DNA of 37,747 nt from contig NZ_JAFBEH010000022.1 in the NCBI RefSeq assembly GCF_016908645.1, positions 1 through 37,747 on the forward strand. Reading direction: 5' to 3'. The notes under the pieces were generated by a model that worked only from the letters and a program-made list of their open reading frames with translations, had not been told where the DNA came from and did not search any database. This document shows positions 15,935 to 23,782 of the stretch, piece by piece. The translations under genes were made by a program, and so were the position numbers. The DNA is from Streptococcus loxodontisalivarius. Its GTDB lineage: Bacteria > Bacillota > Bacilli > Lactobacillales > Streptococcaceae. Numbering within the stretch: the stretch's first letter is position 1; every line of letters starts with the position of its first letter.

Positions 15935-16963
15935 TTGGAAAATCAGTCACTTTGGCAACGGTTTCTAGCTAATGTTCGTCTGAGACGTGCTTTTGTCTTA
16001 GCCGGCTTAATTGCTCTGCTTTATTTTGCAAGCAGTATGATTAGTCTTATGCTGCTGACCTTTATTTTTACATTTTTGGTTTTGAGAATAGTAGAACTGA
16101 TTCAGAAGAGAGTCAATGTACCGACTTCGCTTATTGTCCTATTGGTCTATGCTTTCTTGATTTTTGGAATCTATCTGGCAGTGACCATCTATGTGCCACA
16201 GCTAGCCAGTCAGTCAGAATCCATTGTTGACTCTGTGCTGCGCTTTTACAAAAATCCATCTGAGGATACCAGTGTTATCCTGAACTACGTGTCGCAATAC
16301 ATCAGTCAGAGTGATATCCAGACTCAGGTCAGCAATGGTGTTCAGTGGCTTTTTAAGTCAATTTCAACAGTGAGCAGTATGGGGATGACCTTGGCAATGT
16401 CTTTGCTATTGAGTTTCTTCTTTACTCTGGAGAAAGATCATCTCTATGCCTTCTTTAAGCGCTTTTTGCAAGGACCTAATGCCTGGCTCTTTGAGGATAT
16501 CTACTATTTTGGTGGGATTTTTACAAGAAATTTTGGTCTCGTTTTGGAGACGCAACTGCTGATTGCGGTCATCAATACGAGTCTAACGACCTTTGGGCTC
16601 TATCTGATGGGAATCAATCAGTTGCTTAGTCTTGCCTTGATGATTTTCATTTTGAGTTTGATTCCGGTGGCAGGTGTCATCATTTCAGCTGTGCCCCTAT
16701 CATTTATCGCCTACTATGCAGGTGGACTTCAAGATGTGATCTATGTTTTGGTTCTATTAATCGTTATCCACGCTTTAGAATCCTACTTCCTCAATCCTAA
16801 ACTCATGTCTAATAAGACTGAGCTACCAATCTTTTTGACCTTCGTGACACTTTATGTTTCAGAGCATTTCTTTGGAGTATGGGGACTCTTGGTTGGTGTG
16901 CCAACCTTACTCTTTGCAATCGATGTTCTAGGGGTCAATTACTCAACGAAAAAAGAAAAATAG
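15935..16963 (+). CDS. AI-2E family (DUF20) transporter-like protein
   Basis: A 342-residue polytopic membrane protein of the AI-2E/PF01594 family, with clustered N-terminal helices (about 15-35, 37-55, 65-85), an amphipathic middle segment, and C-terminal helices with the family pattern IPVAGVIISAVPLSFIAYYAGG and LIVIHALESYFLNPKLMSNKTELPIFLTFVTLYVSEHFFGVWGLLVGVPTLLFA. Members export small molecules or act as cation/proton antiporters; the role of this one is not known. It uses a TTG start: AGGAGG (15924-15929) overlaps the relS stop, and the next in-frame ATG is more than 30 codons downstream, inside a membrane helix. It is probably the last gene of the relPRS transcript. Confidence 0.85.
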   Translation: MENQSLWQRFLANVRLRRAFVLAGLIALLYFASSMISLMLLTFIFTFLVLRIVELIQKRVNVPTSLIVLLVYAFLIFGIYLAVTIYVPQLASQSESIVDSVLRFYKNPSEDTSVILNYVSQYISQSDIQTQVSNGVQWLFKSISTVSSMGMTLAMSLLLSFFFTLEKDHLYAFFKRFLQGPNAWLFEDIYYFGGIFTRNFGLVLETQLLIAVINTSLTTFGLYLMGINQLLSLALMIFILSLIPVAGVIISAVPLSFIAYYAGGLQDVIYVLVLLIVIHALESYFLNPKLMSNKTELPIFLTFVTLYVSEHFFGVWGLLVGVPTLLFAIDVLGVNYSTKKEK

Positions 16964-16970
16964 TTTGTAC

Positions 16971-16993
16971 TTCAGACCTCAAATAGGTCTGAA
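16971..16993 (+). other. Perfect hairpin without T run
   Basis: TTCAGACCT-CAAAT-AGGTCTGAA, a nine-base perfect stem soon after the AI-2E gene stop. No T tract follows, so it may be an RNA-stabilising hairpin or a weak terminator. Confidence 0.6.
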
Positions 16994-17018
16994 CCTAGCT
17001 ATATGATCAAAAAATAAA

Positions 17019-17056
17019 AGAGAGACTGGACAGTTTGTGACTGTACCAGTCTCTCT
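17019..17056. other. Long stem-loop abutting the ribosome site of the AbrB-DUF998 gene
   Basis: AGAGAGACTGG-ACAGT, loop TTGTG, ACTGT-A-CCAGTCTCTCT: 16 base pairs with one bulge. On the plus strand no T run follows and the ribosome site begins six bases later. On the minus strand the stem is followed by CTTTTATTTTTT, so as a terminator it faces backwards. Confidence 0.75.
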
Positions 17057-17072
17057 GATGAAAAGGAGAATC

Positions 17073-18227
17073 ATGAAAGAAAAGACTGTCTTGATTGAGC
17101 TTCCAGAGGAAGTCAGTCAAGCCTTGAATTTAGAGAAAGGTCAGACTGTTGAAGCGAGGCTTCATAATAATCAGTTGATTATCAATGGTAATGCTGAGGC
17201 AAGCGGATTGAGACTTGAAGGCTGGCATTGGTGGGTCTTAAATATCTTAGTTGGTGTAGGATTTTGGGGCTATCAGTCAGCTTTGAAATTGACTCAAGCT
17301 GCGCTTACTGGGACCAACTCGATTGCGACCTATACCATTGTGGTTGCTGGTTTGGTAGGAGTCCTGACCTTTCTAGTTAGTTTCTATCGTAATCGTAAGC
17401 TCTTTCTAGACGGCTTACCTAATAAACTTTTTTGGCGGGTACTCTTACCCATAAGTCTTGCCTTCGCCGTTGTTTTGGCTCTTGTCTTGACAGGTTTCTT
17501 CTGGCTGATGGGCTTGCTTTTCAATGGGGCTTCCTTTGATATTTTTACTGCTATTATTATTGTAACGGTATTTTCATTTGCCATTTCAATCGGCATGGCG
17601 AGAGTTGCAGAGTCGCTGAGAGCTAGCTGGTTGACGTCGCTTTTTACCGTCATTATCATAAGCGGTGTTGTTATCGCGATGGCAACTAATAGTAGTCGTC
17701 AGTGGTGGCAGGTCAATCTGAGTTTTCTAGGAACACAACAAGCCTACGCTTCCTGGCAGTTTAACCTGACGCTTATGCTAGCAGCTCTCATCCTTTTTGT
17801 CTTGGTTGACTATCTTTTCTCAGCCTTGGTAGAAAGGCTGGGCAGGTCAAGACGCTTACTGATTCTTAGGATTTTATTGTCAGCGCTAGCTATTGACCTA
17901 GGAGCCGTCGGCTACTTTCCAAATGATGCTGCCTACCATCAGATTCACACAGATGTGGCTGGTTATCTGGTTTATATCATTATCGCTTTGATAATTGGTG
18001 TGAGGTGGTTGGTGCCAAAGGTTAGTCGAGATTTTCTGGTGACTTCTTATGGGATTGGTTTGGTGCTGATTGTGCTTGAAATTCTCTATCAGGGCATTGG
18101 CTATCTGTCCTTGACTGCCTTTGAAATGTCAGCCTTTATCCTTGCCTTTACTTGGTTGGTCATTCTCATTGGTCAATTAGAGGCCTTGATTGGAAGTGAT
18201 GACTTAACAGAGCTGTACTTGGTCTGA
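17073..18227 (+). CDS. AbrB-like domain fused to a polytopic membrane protein (DUF998-like)
   Basis: A 384-residue fusion. Residues 1-38 resemble an AbrB/SpoVT swapped-hairpin strand set (KTVLIELPEEVSQALNLEKGQTVEARLHNNQLIIN). The rest has about nine membrane helices. Parts of the second half resemble DUF998: NLSFLGTQQAYASWQFNLTLML and VGYFPNDAAYHQIHTDVAGYLVYI. Ordinary AbrB domains bind DNA as dimers; here the domain is tethered to the membrane, so it may serve in oligomerisation or membrane-proximal regulation. No toxin gene is adjacent, so it is not an antitoxin. ATG 17073 was chosen because AAAGGAGA (17061-17069) precedes it; an earlier GTG would lie inside the upstream stem-loop. The function is unknown and the family call is tentative. 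Confidence 0.7.
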   Translation: MKEKTVLIELPEEVSQALNLEKGQTVEARLHNNQLIINGNAEASGLRLEGWHWWVLNILVGVGFWGYQSALKLTQAALTGTNSIATYTIVVAGLVGVLTFLVSFYRNRKLFLDGLPNKLFWRVLLPISLAFAVVLALVLTGFFWLMGLLFNGASFDIFTAIIIVTVFSFAISIGMARVAESLRASWLTSLFTVIIISGVVIAMATNSSRQWWQVNLSFLGTQQAYASWQFNLTLMLAALILFVLVDYLFSALVERLGRSRRLLILRILLSALAIDLGAVGYFPNDAAYHQIHTDVAGYLVYIIIALIIGVRWLVPKVSRDFLVTSYGIGLVLIVLEILYQGIGYLSLTAFEMSAFILAFTWLVILIGQLEALIGSDDLTELYLV

Positions 18228-18241
18228 GTGATGGTTACTGG

Positions 18242-18270
18242 TTGGACTTTGCCTCATCTTATGGTAAAAT
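18242..18270 (+). promoter_or_regulatory. Promoter of the dedA gene
   Basis: TTGGAC (18242-18247), 17 bases, TAAAAT (18265-18270), with TG one base upstream of the -10 element. Confidence 0.65.
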
Positions 18271-18296
18271 GGAGAAAATAATTAAGGAGACCTCTG

Positions 18297-18929
18297 GTGT
18301 TTATTATAGACTTTATTCTTCACATCGATGAGCATATCTATGCCATGGCTAATGCTGTGGGTGGCTGGACTTATCTACTTTTATTCCTCGTTATCTTTGT
18401 CGAAACGGCAGCTGTTATTTTGCCTTTCTTACCTGGCGATAGCCTTCTTTTTGCTGCAGGTGCCTTGGGTGCTAATCCCAACATGAACTTCAATGTCATT
18501 CTCTTCATGGTTCTCTTCTTTATTGGAGCCTTTGTCGGAGATACTTGTAATTTCTTTATCGGACGAACAGCTGGTTATAAATTGATTAAGAGCAAATGGT
18601 TTGGACGTTTCATTAAGGAACAAAATATTAAGGATGCTGAAGAGTATTTTGAGAAGAAGGGTTCATCAGCAATCATTCTTGGGCGTTATGTTCCTATCAT
18701 CCGTACCTTTGTACCTTTTGTTGCTGGTATCAGCCAGTTGCCACCTAAAGTCTTTATCCAACGTGCCTTCATCGCTGCCTTGTCATGGTCATTGATTGCG
18801 ACTGGAGCAGGCTATCTCTTCGGAAATATTCCATTTGTAAAATCACATTTCTCAGCAATTATTCTAGGAATTGTCTTTATGACCTTGCTTCCAACTATTA
18901 TTGCTGCCCTTAAATCACGTAAAAAATAA
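18297..18929 (+). CDS. DedA family membrane protein
   Basis: A 210-residue protein with four to five membrane helices and the DedA/VTT core: FVETAAVILPFLPGDSLLFAAGALGA, GAFVGDTCNFFIGRTAGY and LGRYVPIIRTFVPFVAGISQ, the latter containing the family's conserved arginines. DedA proteins act as phospholipid or undecaprenyl-phosphate flippases needed for membrane homeostasis. It uses a GTG start, supported by AAGGAGA (18284-18290) seven bases upstream. It has its own promoter and faces the lysR gene tail to tail, sharing a bidirectional terminator. Confidence 0.92.
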   Translation: MFIIDFILHIDEHIYAMANAVGGWTYLLLFLVIFVETAAVILPFLPGDSLLFAAGALGANPNMNFNVILFMVLFFIGAFVGDTCNFFIGRTAGYKLIKSKWFGRFIKEQNIKDAEEYFEKKGSSAIILGRYVPIIRTFVPFVAGISQLPPKVFIQRAFIAALSWSLIATGAGYLFGNIPFVKSHFSAIILGIVFMTLLPTIIAALKSRKK

Positions 18930-18977
18930 GAAAAAGCTTACCTTTTAGTTTTTGGACTAAAGGCTAAGCTTTTTCTT
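18928..18977. terminator. Bidirectional terminator between dedA and lysR
   Basis: AAGAAAAAGCTTA...TTTTAGT pairs with ACTAAA...TAAGCTTTTTCTT, giving A/T tracts on both sides of a long stem. It overlaps the lysR stop codon. Confidence 0.9.
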
Positions 18978-19881
18978 ATATCTTTTCTTGGTGGTCAATC
19001 AGGCTGTCCTTGATTTCTTGGATGAAGGAGCTTGCGATGGCTGCTTGTTTTTGTTTTTTATTGCTGACAATTCCTAGTGTATGAATTGGACTATCAATCA
19101 AGGGGATGAGGACAATCTGATCCTTGATAAAGCTGTTGACGATACCCAGACCAGAAGCATAGGCATCACTAGCACAGAGCAGATTCATAACGGTGCCACG
19201 GTCATTGGCATAGAGCACTCGTTGATTTTCCAAGACATCCAAAGGATCCTCATCAAAGTTGATTCCTGACTTGTCCTGACGGAATCGAACCTGCGGATAG
19301 CCTTCTAGATCGGCACTCTTGAGACTTTTTTCTTGGGCAAGCGGGTGCTTACGACCTAGAAAGATCTTGGTCTGAAAGTCTCCTAGCGGTGTGAAATCTA
19401 GCTCTTGATCCTTGATGCTGCGCTCCAAAATATGTCTATTGTCTTCATCCAGATAGATAATTCCTAAATCGCTTTCGAAAGAAGCAACGCTTTCTAAAAT
19501 ACGTTTGGTCGTTGTTTCGATAATTTGAAATTCTTGGTAGTCTTCCTGATACTGCTCTGCAATTTTTGCCATAGGAAGAGAAAGAAAGTCGTAGTGGTGG
19601 GAAGCGATGGTGAAGCTCTTTTTAAAACGCTTGCGGTAACGCTCTTCAAGGAGATCAAGTTCACCCAAGATACGCTTAGCATATTTGAGAAAATCGTGAC
19701 CATCGTCAGTCAGTTTGGCACCTGTATTGGAGCGAGTGAAGAGCTGCACGCCTAGTTCCGCCTCTAAGTCTCGAATCGAGGCTGAGAGATTGGGTTGCGT
19801 CACAAAAAGTGTCTTAGCAGCCTCGCTGAAGGAGCCAGTGGTGGCAATTGTTTCAACATAACGACATTGTTGGAAGTTCAT
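18976..19881 (-). CDS. LysR-family regulator (CysR/CmbR/MtaR-like)
   Basis: A 301-residue LysR-type regulator. The N-terminal winged helix-turn-helix (1-62: GSFSEAAKTLFVTQPNLSASIRDLEAELG) is followed by an inducer-binding domain (about 90-295). The pattern SFTIASHHYDFLSLPMAKI...IIETTTKRILESVASFESDLGIIYL resembles streptococcal and lactococcal sulfur-amino-acid regulators (CmbR, CysR, MtaR). It is divergent from oppA, and the 291-base spacer carries two copies of a 31-bp operator with GCTATAAR half-sites; a third copy lies at 33815. It is likely the activator of those promoters and of itself. The exact ortholog and the inducer (perhaps O-acetylserine or another cysteine-pathway metabolite) are inferred. 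Confidence 0.85.
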   Translation of the reverse strand: MNFQQCRYVETIATTGSFSEAAKTLFVTQPNLSASIRDLEAELGVQLFTRSNTGAKLTDDGHDFLKYAKRILGELDLLEERYRKRFKKSFTIASHHYDFLSLPMAKIAEQYQEDYQEFQIIETTTKRILESVASFESDLGIIYLDEDNRHILERSIKDQELDFTPLGDFQTKIFLGRKHPLAQEKSLKSADLEGYPQVRFRQDKSGINFDEDPLDVLENQRVLYANDRGTVMNLLCASDAYASGLGIVNSFIKDQIVLIPLIDSPIHTLGIVSNKKQKQAAIASSFIQEIKDSLIDHQEKI

Positions 19882-19925
19882 AGATGGTCCTCTTTCTAAA
19901 ATAGTCTTCTTTCTAACTTTGTTTT

Positions 19926-19931
19926 ATTATA
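19926..19931 (-). promoter_or_regulatory. -10 element of lysR
   Basis: TATAAT on the minus strand, 45 bases from the start codon; no good -35 element, as expected for a regulated LysR gene. Confidence 0.5.
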
Positions 19932-19983
19932 ACAAAATGAAAAAAAGAGGAGAAGTGTCTATCTGATAGAAAAAAACTATAAG

Positions 19984-20014
19984 CATATAAGCAAAACTTA
20001 TGGCTGGCCATCAA
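19984..20014. promoter_or_regulatory. LysR operator, distal copy
   Basis: CATATAAG-N5-CTTATGGC-N2-GCCATCAA: the same 8-5-8-2-8 arrangement of three half-sites as at 20035 and 33815. It starts 51 bases upstream of the proximal operator, on the same helical face. Confidence 0.65.
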
Positions 20015-20034
20015 AAAATCCTATAAAGCCTGTC

Positions 20035-20065
20035 GCTATAAGAAAAATTTATGGCAAGCTATAAA
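20035..20065. promoter_or_regulatory. LysR operator, proximal copy for oppA
   Basis: GCTATAAG-N5-TTTATGGC-N2-GCTATAAA. 23 of 31 positions match the operator at 33815-33845, and several differences keep the palindromic form. Its left edge is 64 bases from the oppA -10 element. Confidence 0.75.
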
Positions 20066-20075
20066 AAATCCAGAT

Positions 20076-20104
20076 TATCCAGAATGCTTTTGGCATGGTA
20101 AGAT
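20076..20104 (+). promoter_or_regulatory. oppA promoter (activator-dependent type)
   Basis: TATCCA (20076-20081), 17 bases, TAAGAT (20099-20104). The weak -35 element fits LysR activation. The block GATTAT-C/G-CAGA plus 15 bases before the -10 is conserved at 33854-33884. Confidence 0.65.
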
Positions 20105-20122
20105 AGGGACATATCAGGAAAG

Positions 20123-20142
20123 GAAGTTAGGTAGATAACTTC
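20123..20142 (+). other. oppA 5' leader hairpin
   Basis: GAAGTTA-GGTAGA-TAACTTC in the untranslated leader, 30 bases before the start codon. Confidence 0.5.
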
Positions 20143-20172
20143 TGAGATTAAAAAATTTGAGAGGTTCGGATT

Positions 20173-21759
20173 ATGAAAAGAAAAGCGAGTCGGAAAAAAA
20201 TCTACGGTATTATTGCCGTCATTGTTGCCTTAGTTCTAGCAGTTGGAGCCTGGTTGGGCTTGTCCAAATCAAGTTCAAGTCAATCAACGGAATCAAGTCA
20301 GTCATCTAGTCTTAACTATGCCTTTGGTTCCAATCCAGTTTCCATCAACCCCATCAACTCCAATGACCTTTGGGGCTTGAAAACAGTCAACATGGTTTAT
20401 TCACCACTAGCTAGAACAAATAATGATGGTAGTGTAACCTATGAGTTGGCAACAGATATTAAACAGTCTGAAGACGGTAAGTCAATCACTGTTAAACTTC
20501 GTGATGATGTCAAATGGTCTGATGGTGAGCAATTCAATGCAGACGATGTGGTCTTTACTTACACGCAAAAAGCTAAGAAGGAAAATGGTAAGTATGAAAG
20601 TCTCTGGATTGGTGATGCTCCAATGACTGCTAAGAAGGTTGACGACTATACTGTCGAATTTGATTTGCCTAGCGCCAGCGCAGCAGCAGTCAATAATATT
20701 ACCAACGAAACCTACATTCTGCCAGAACATGTCTACAAAGACACGTCAGATTTTTCAGTAAATGACCTAGGCGTCTTCCCAACAGTCGGTACTGGTCCTT
20801 ATGTTCTTGAAAAATTTGTTTCAGGCGACAGCCTTACATTTAAAGCCAATGAAAACTACTATGGTGGCAAACCTGCTATCGATAGTATCAATGTGAAAAT
20901 CATTGAAAACTCTGACACTATCAAGGTGGCTCTTCAAAAGGGTGAGATTGATCTTGCAAGTATCAATTCAACTGATGTGGATGACTTCAAGGGCACTGAT
21001 GTGACAACTGAAACTTACTCAGCTGGTGGCATCAACTACTTGGGTATCAACTCACAAGTCATCACAGATAGTCGTGTTCGCCAGGCAATCTTCTATGCCC
21101 TCGATCGTGACCAGATCAACCAAGGTGTCTTCACTTCAAAAGATTTCTACCAAACAGCAACAAGCTTCCTTCCAAGCGATAATGCCTTCTATGACAAATC
21201 AACTCCAGATTATGCTCAAAATATCGACAAGGCTAAGAGTCTTTTGAAAGAAGCTGGCGCAAGCAATTTGAGCTTTACACTGGCTTATGACGCTTCAAAT
21301 GATGCCTTCGTTAAGGAAGCAGCTATCATTCAGGAAGAATTAGCAGAAGTAGGCATCACGGTTAACCTTCAAGCAGGTGATGGCGATACCATCCTAGCAG
21401 AGCTTAAAACGGAAGGCACAACTAAGTACCCACTCTTCCTTCGTGCATACAGCATGGGTAATGACCCAGACACTTACAAACGCCTCTTCCAAACAGGTGG
21501 AGCATCTAACTACTTTAAACTAGCTGATTCATCAATTGATGCCCTCTTTACTAAAGGAGCAACAACACTTGATGAGACAGACCGTAAGACAGTTTATAAA
21601 GATTTGCAAGTGCAATTGGCTGAGACAGCGGTCATCTACCCAATCTCATCTGACAACGGTATTCTAGCAGTCAACAAACGCGTGACAGGAATCGAAACAT
21701 CAAATCTTTATCCAATCTATACAATCGGCGATTGGTCAAAAGTCAAACTAGCTGACTAG
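20173..21759 (+). CDS. Oligopeptide/peptide-type ABC transporter binding protein (non-lipidated)
   Basis: A 528-residue family-5 extracellular solute-binding protein (SBP_bac_5): NPVSINPINSNDLWGLKTVNMVYSPL near the N terminus, then LATDIKQSEDGKSITVKLRDDVKWSDGEQFNADDVVFTY, and VGTGPYVLEKF. Such proteins bind peptides, nickel or opines. The N terminus is a basic stretch and one long hydrophobic helix (about 9-31) without any cysteine, so there is no lipobox; it is probably anchored by an uncleaved helix, unusual for a Gram-positive binding protein. It is first in the oppABCDF-C26 cluster, but a repeat element separates it from oppB. Expression probably depends on the divergent LysR protein. The gamma-glutamyl hydrolase at the cluster's end suggests gamma-glutamyl or cysteine-containing peptides as substrate (inference). 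Confidence 0.85.
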   Translation: MKRKASRKKIYGIIAVIVALVLAVGAWLGLSKSSSSQSTESSQSSSLNYAFGSNPVSINPINSNDLWGLKTVNMVYSPLARTNNDGSVTYELATDIKQSEDGKSITVKLRDDVKWSDGEQFNADDVVFTYTQKAKKENGKYESLWIGDAPMTAKKVDDYTVEFDLPSASAAAVNNITNETYILPEHVYKDTSDFSVNDLGVFPTVGTGPYVLEKFVSGDSLTFKANENYYGGKPAIDSINVKIIENSDTIKVALQKGEIDLASINSTDVDDFKGTDVTTETYSAGGINYLGINSQVITDSRVRQAIFYALDRDQINQGVFTSKDFYQTATSFLPSDNAFYDKSTPDYAQNIDKAKSLLKEAGASNLSFTLAYDASNDAFVKEAAIIQEELAEVGITVNLQAGDGDTILAELKTEGTTKYPLFLRAYSMGNDPDTYKRLFQTGGASNYFKLADSSIDALFTKGATTLDETDRKTVYKDLQVQLAETAVIYPISSDNGILAVNKRVTGIETSNLYPIYTIGDWSKVKLAD

Positions 21760-21778
21760 ATTTTATCCAGTCACAGGA

Positions 21779-21957
21779 AAAGGAGGCTGGGCAAAAAGTC
21801 CCTGGCCTCTTAAATTTTGTAGTCTGATGTGCAAGACGCAGTGGTTGAGTGGGCTCTAATTCGTTGATAAATCAACTCTTACAGCCCTACTCAACTGTGC
21901 GGAGGTGGGACGACAAAATCGAATTCCTTCGGAATTACCGATTTTTGTCCCACACTC
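21779..21957 (+). repeat. Mosaic hairpin repeat, copy B (inside the opp operon)
   Basis: The left end is a terminator-like hairpin (AGGCTGGGC, AAAA loop, GTCCCTGGCCT, then TTAAATTTT). The right end is the 49-base hairpin with AATTCC-TTC-GGAATT inside a GTGGGAC/GTCCCAC outer stem. It shares the core 'aatcaactcttacagccctactcaactgtgcggaggtgggac' region with copy C but lacks the TTCATT..AATGAA, GAAAGC..GCTTTC and AGTCC..GGACT hairpins. It fills most of the 238-base gap between oppA and oppB and probably ends most oppA transcripts. No clear promoter for oppB was seen. Confidence 0.88.
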
Positions 21958-21997
21958 TCTTTATATGATAACCCTTCTGGCTTGAAAGGAGCTTTCT

Positions 21998-22951
21998 ATG
22001 TGGAAATTTATTGCCAAGCGTCTCTTGCAGGCAATTCCCTTGCTTTTGATAATTTCATTTATCGTGTTTAGTCTGATTCAGCTAGCACCCTTTGATGTGG
22101 TAGATACCTTGACCACACCTAATATGACTCAGGAGCAGATTGACTTGCTGAGAGAAAAAAATGGTCTCAACGATCCCTTTCTAATTCAGTATGGTCATTG
22201 GTTGCTCAATGTTCTTCACTTTGATTTCGGGCATTCTCTAAAAACTCAGAGTCTAATTTCTCAGGATTTGGCTGTTAAGTTGCCCAATACCTTGATGATT
22301 GTGGTGCCAGCTTATTTTAGCTCTCTCTTACTTGCTAGTGTTCTTGGACTCTGGGCAGCAGCCAATAAGGATCGTTTTCCTGATAAGCTGGTCAATGCTA
22401 TTGCTTCTATTGGGATGGGGACACCGACCTTCTGGTTTGGGATGCTTTTGATTTATCTCTTTGGTTACAAGCTCAATCTGCTTCCGATTGTCGGTATGTA
22501 TTCGACAGGGCAGTCGGGTAGCTTGGCCGACTTGCTTCGCCATATCATTCTTCCTTATTTAACCTTGATTATTGCTTATTTTCCAGAATTGCTGCGCTAC
22601 ATTCGTGCAGCGGCGATTGAGCAGGTTAAGGAAGATTATGTGACGGTTCAGAGAGCCTATCATGCTAGCAAGTCAGAGATTGTTTTCAGACATGTTTTGA
22701 GAAATATCTGGATTCCAATTGTGACTCGTTTGGGTCAGGCGCTGCCTATGTTTGTTACTGGTGCTATTATCACTGAAAATATCTTCGGCTGGCCTGGAAT
22801 TGGAACCTATCTGACATCTGCAACCAATGATCTGGACTATCCAGTCATCATGGCGGTGCTCTTAATTTCATCAACCTTGGTAATCCTGGGAAATCTCTTA
22901 TCAGATGTTCTCTATTCCATTGTAGATCCTCGTATTAGAAAGGCGGGTTAA
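21998..22951 (+). CDS. Peptide ABC transporter permease, OppB type
   Basis: A 317-residue permease with six membrane helices. The N-terminal OppB signature (AKRLLQAIPLLLIISFIVFSLIQLAP) is followed by a binding-protein-dependent transport domain with the cytoplasmic EAA-like loop YVTVQRAYHASKSEIVFRHVLRNIWIPIVT. It pairs with the OppC-type protein, whose gene starts five bases after its stop. Start ATG 21998 follows AAAGGAGC. Upstream lies a repeat element rather than a clear promoter, so its transcription relies on read-through from oppA or on an unseen promoter. General symbol: dppB/oppB class; the substrate is not determined. Confidence 0.9.
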   Translation: MWKFIAKRLLQAIPLLLIISFIVFSLIQLAPFDVVDTLTTPNMTQEQIDLLREKNGLNDPFLIQYGHWLLNVLHFDFGHSLKTQSLISQDLAVKLPNTLMIVVPAYFSSLLLASVLGLWAAANKDRFPDKLVNAIASIGMGTPTFWFGMLLIYLFGYKLNLLPIVGMYSTGQSGSLADLLRHIILPYLTLIIAYFPELLRYIRAAAIEQVKEDYVTVQRAYHASKSEIVFRHVLRNIWIPIVTRLGQALPMFVTGAIITENIFGWPGIGTYLTSATNDLDYPVIMAVLLISSTLVILGNLLSDVLYSIVDPRIRKAG

Positions 22952-22956
22952 AAGAT

Positions 22957-23781
22957 ATGATCAAGGCTTACTGGCAATCTATCAAGGCTTCCAAGCTCTA
23001 TCTCTTTTCATTTGCTTTCTTGGTTTTCTTGATTTTGCTTTCCTTATTTGCTCCGCTATTTCCTTTTAGTCCGACAGCGACGCATGTCAATGAAACCTGG
23101 CAGGCGCCGAGCTTGTCTCACTGGTTTGGGACTGATGATTTGGGGAGAGATTACTTTATCCGTGTTATATACGGTGGGCGTGTGTCGCTGATTGTCGGCT
23201 TTTCAGCCATGCTGGCGTCAACTTTTATTGGTAGTCTAGTTGGGATTGTGTCTGGTTACTTCGGTGGTTGGTTGGACAATCTCCTCATGCGTCTGGTGGA
23301 AATCCTATCTTCGATTCCTTGGTTGGTTTTGGTTATTGTGCTCAGTGTCTTTCTGAGACCTGGTTTGACGACCATTATCATCGTAATCGGTTGTTTCTCA
23401 TGGATGGGGATTTCGCGTCTGATTCGTGCGGAAACCATGGCTATTAAAAATCGTGATTTTGTTCGTTATAGTGAATTTATCGGTGAGAAGAAGAGCCGTA
23501 TTATGATTCGTCACATCTTGCCAAATATCTTACCAATCTTGATTGTTGCAGCGACAAATGCCATCTCAAATGCTATCATGACAGAGTCAGCCCTATCCTT
23601 CTTGGGAATGGGTATTCAACAACCGATGTCGTCTTGGGGGAGTCTCTTGCAAAATGCGCAGAGCAGTCTTCAAAGGGCACCTTATATGGCGATTTTGCCA
23701 GGGATTTTTGTACTTTTGACCATCTATTCAATCAATAATCTTAGTGAACTCTTCAAGTCACATCTACAGAGAGAGGTATAA
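22957..23781 (+). CDS. Peptide ABC transporter permease, OppC type
   Basis: A 274-residue partner permease. An N-terminal OppC-type helix (LYLFSFAFLVFLILLSLFAPLFPF) and the typical HWFGTDDLGRDYFIRVIYGGRVSL segment are followed by the transport domain with the EAA loop (FVRYSEFIGEKKSRIMIRHILPNILPILIV). It forms the membrane channel with OppB. The next gene starts two bases after its stop codon, so the operon is tightly packed. Confidence 0.92.
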   Translation: MIKAYWQSIKASKLYLFSFAFLVFLILLSLFAPLFPFSPTATHVNETWQAPSLSHWFGTDDLGRDYFIRVIYGGRVSLIVGFSAMLASTFIGSLVGIVSGYFGGWLDNLLMRLVEILSSIPWLVLVIVLSVFLRPGLTTIIIVIGCFSWMGISRLIRAETMAIKNRDFVRYSEFIGEKKSRIMIRHILPNILPILIVAATNAISNAIMTESALSFLGMGIQQPMSSWGSLLQNAQSSLQRAPYMAILPGIFVLLTIYSINNLSELFKSHLQREV

Positions 23782-23782
23782 T

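Noticed and set aside
17073..17190. Antitoxin of a MazEF-like module
   Set aside because: The AbrB-like segment is fused to a membrane protein and no toxin gene is adjacent.
21961..21970. TATGAT as a promoter for oppB
   Set aside because: No -35 element at correct spacing; not strong enough to annotate.
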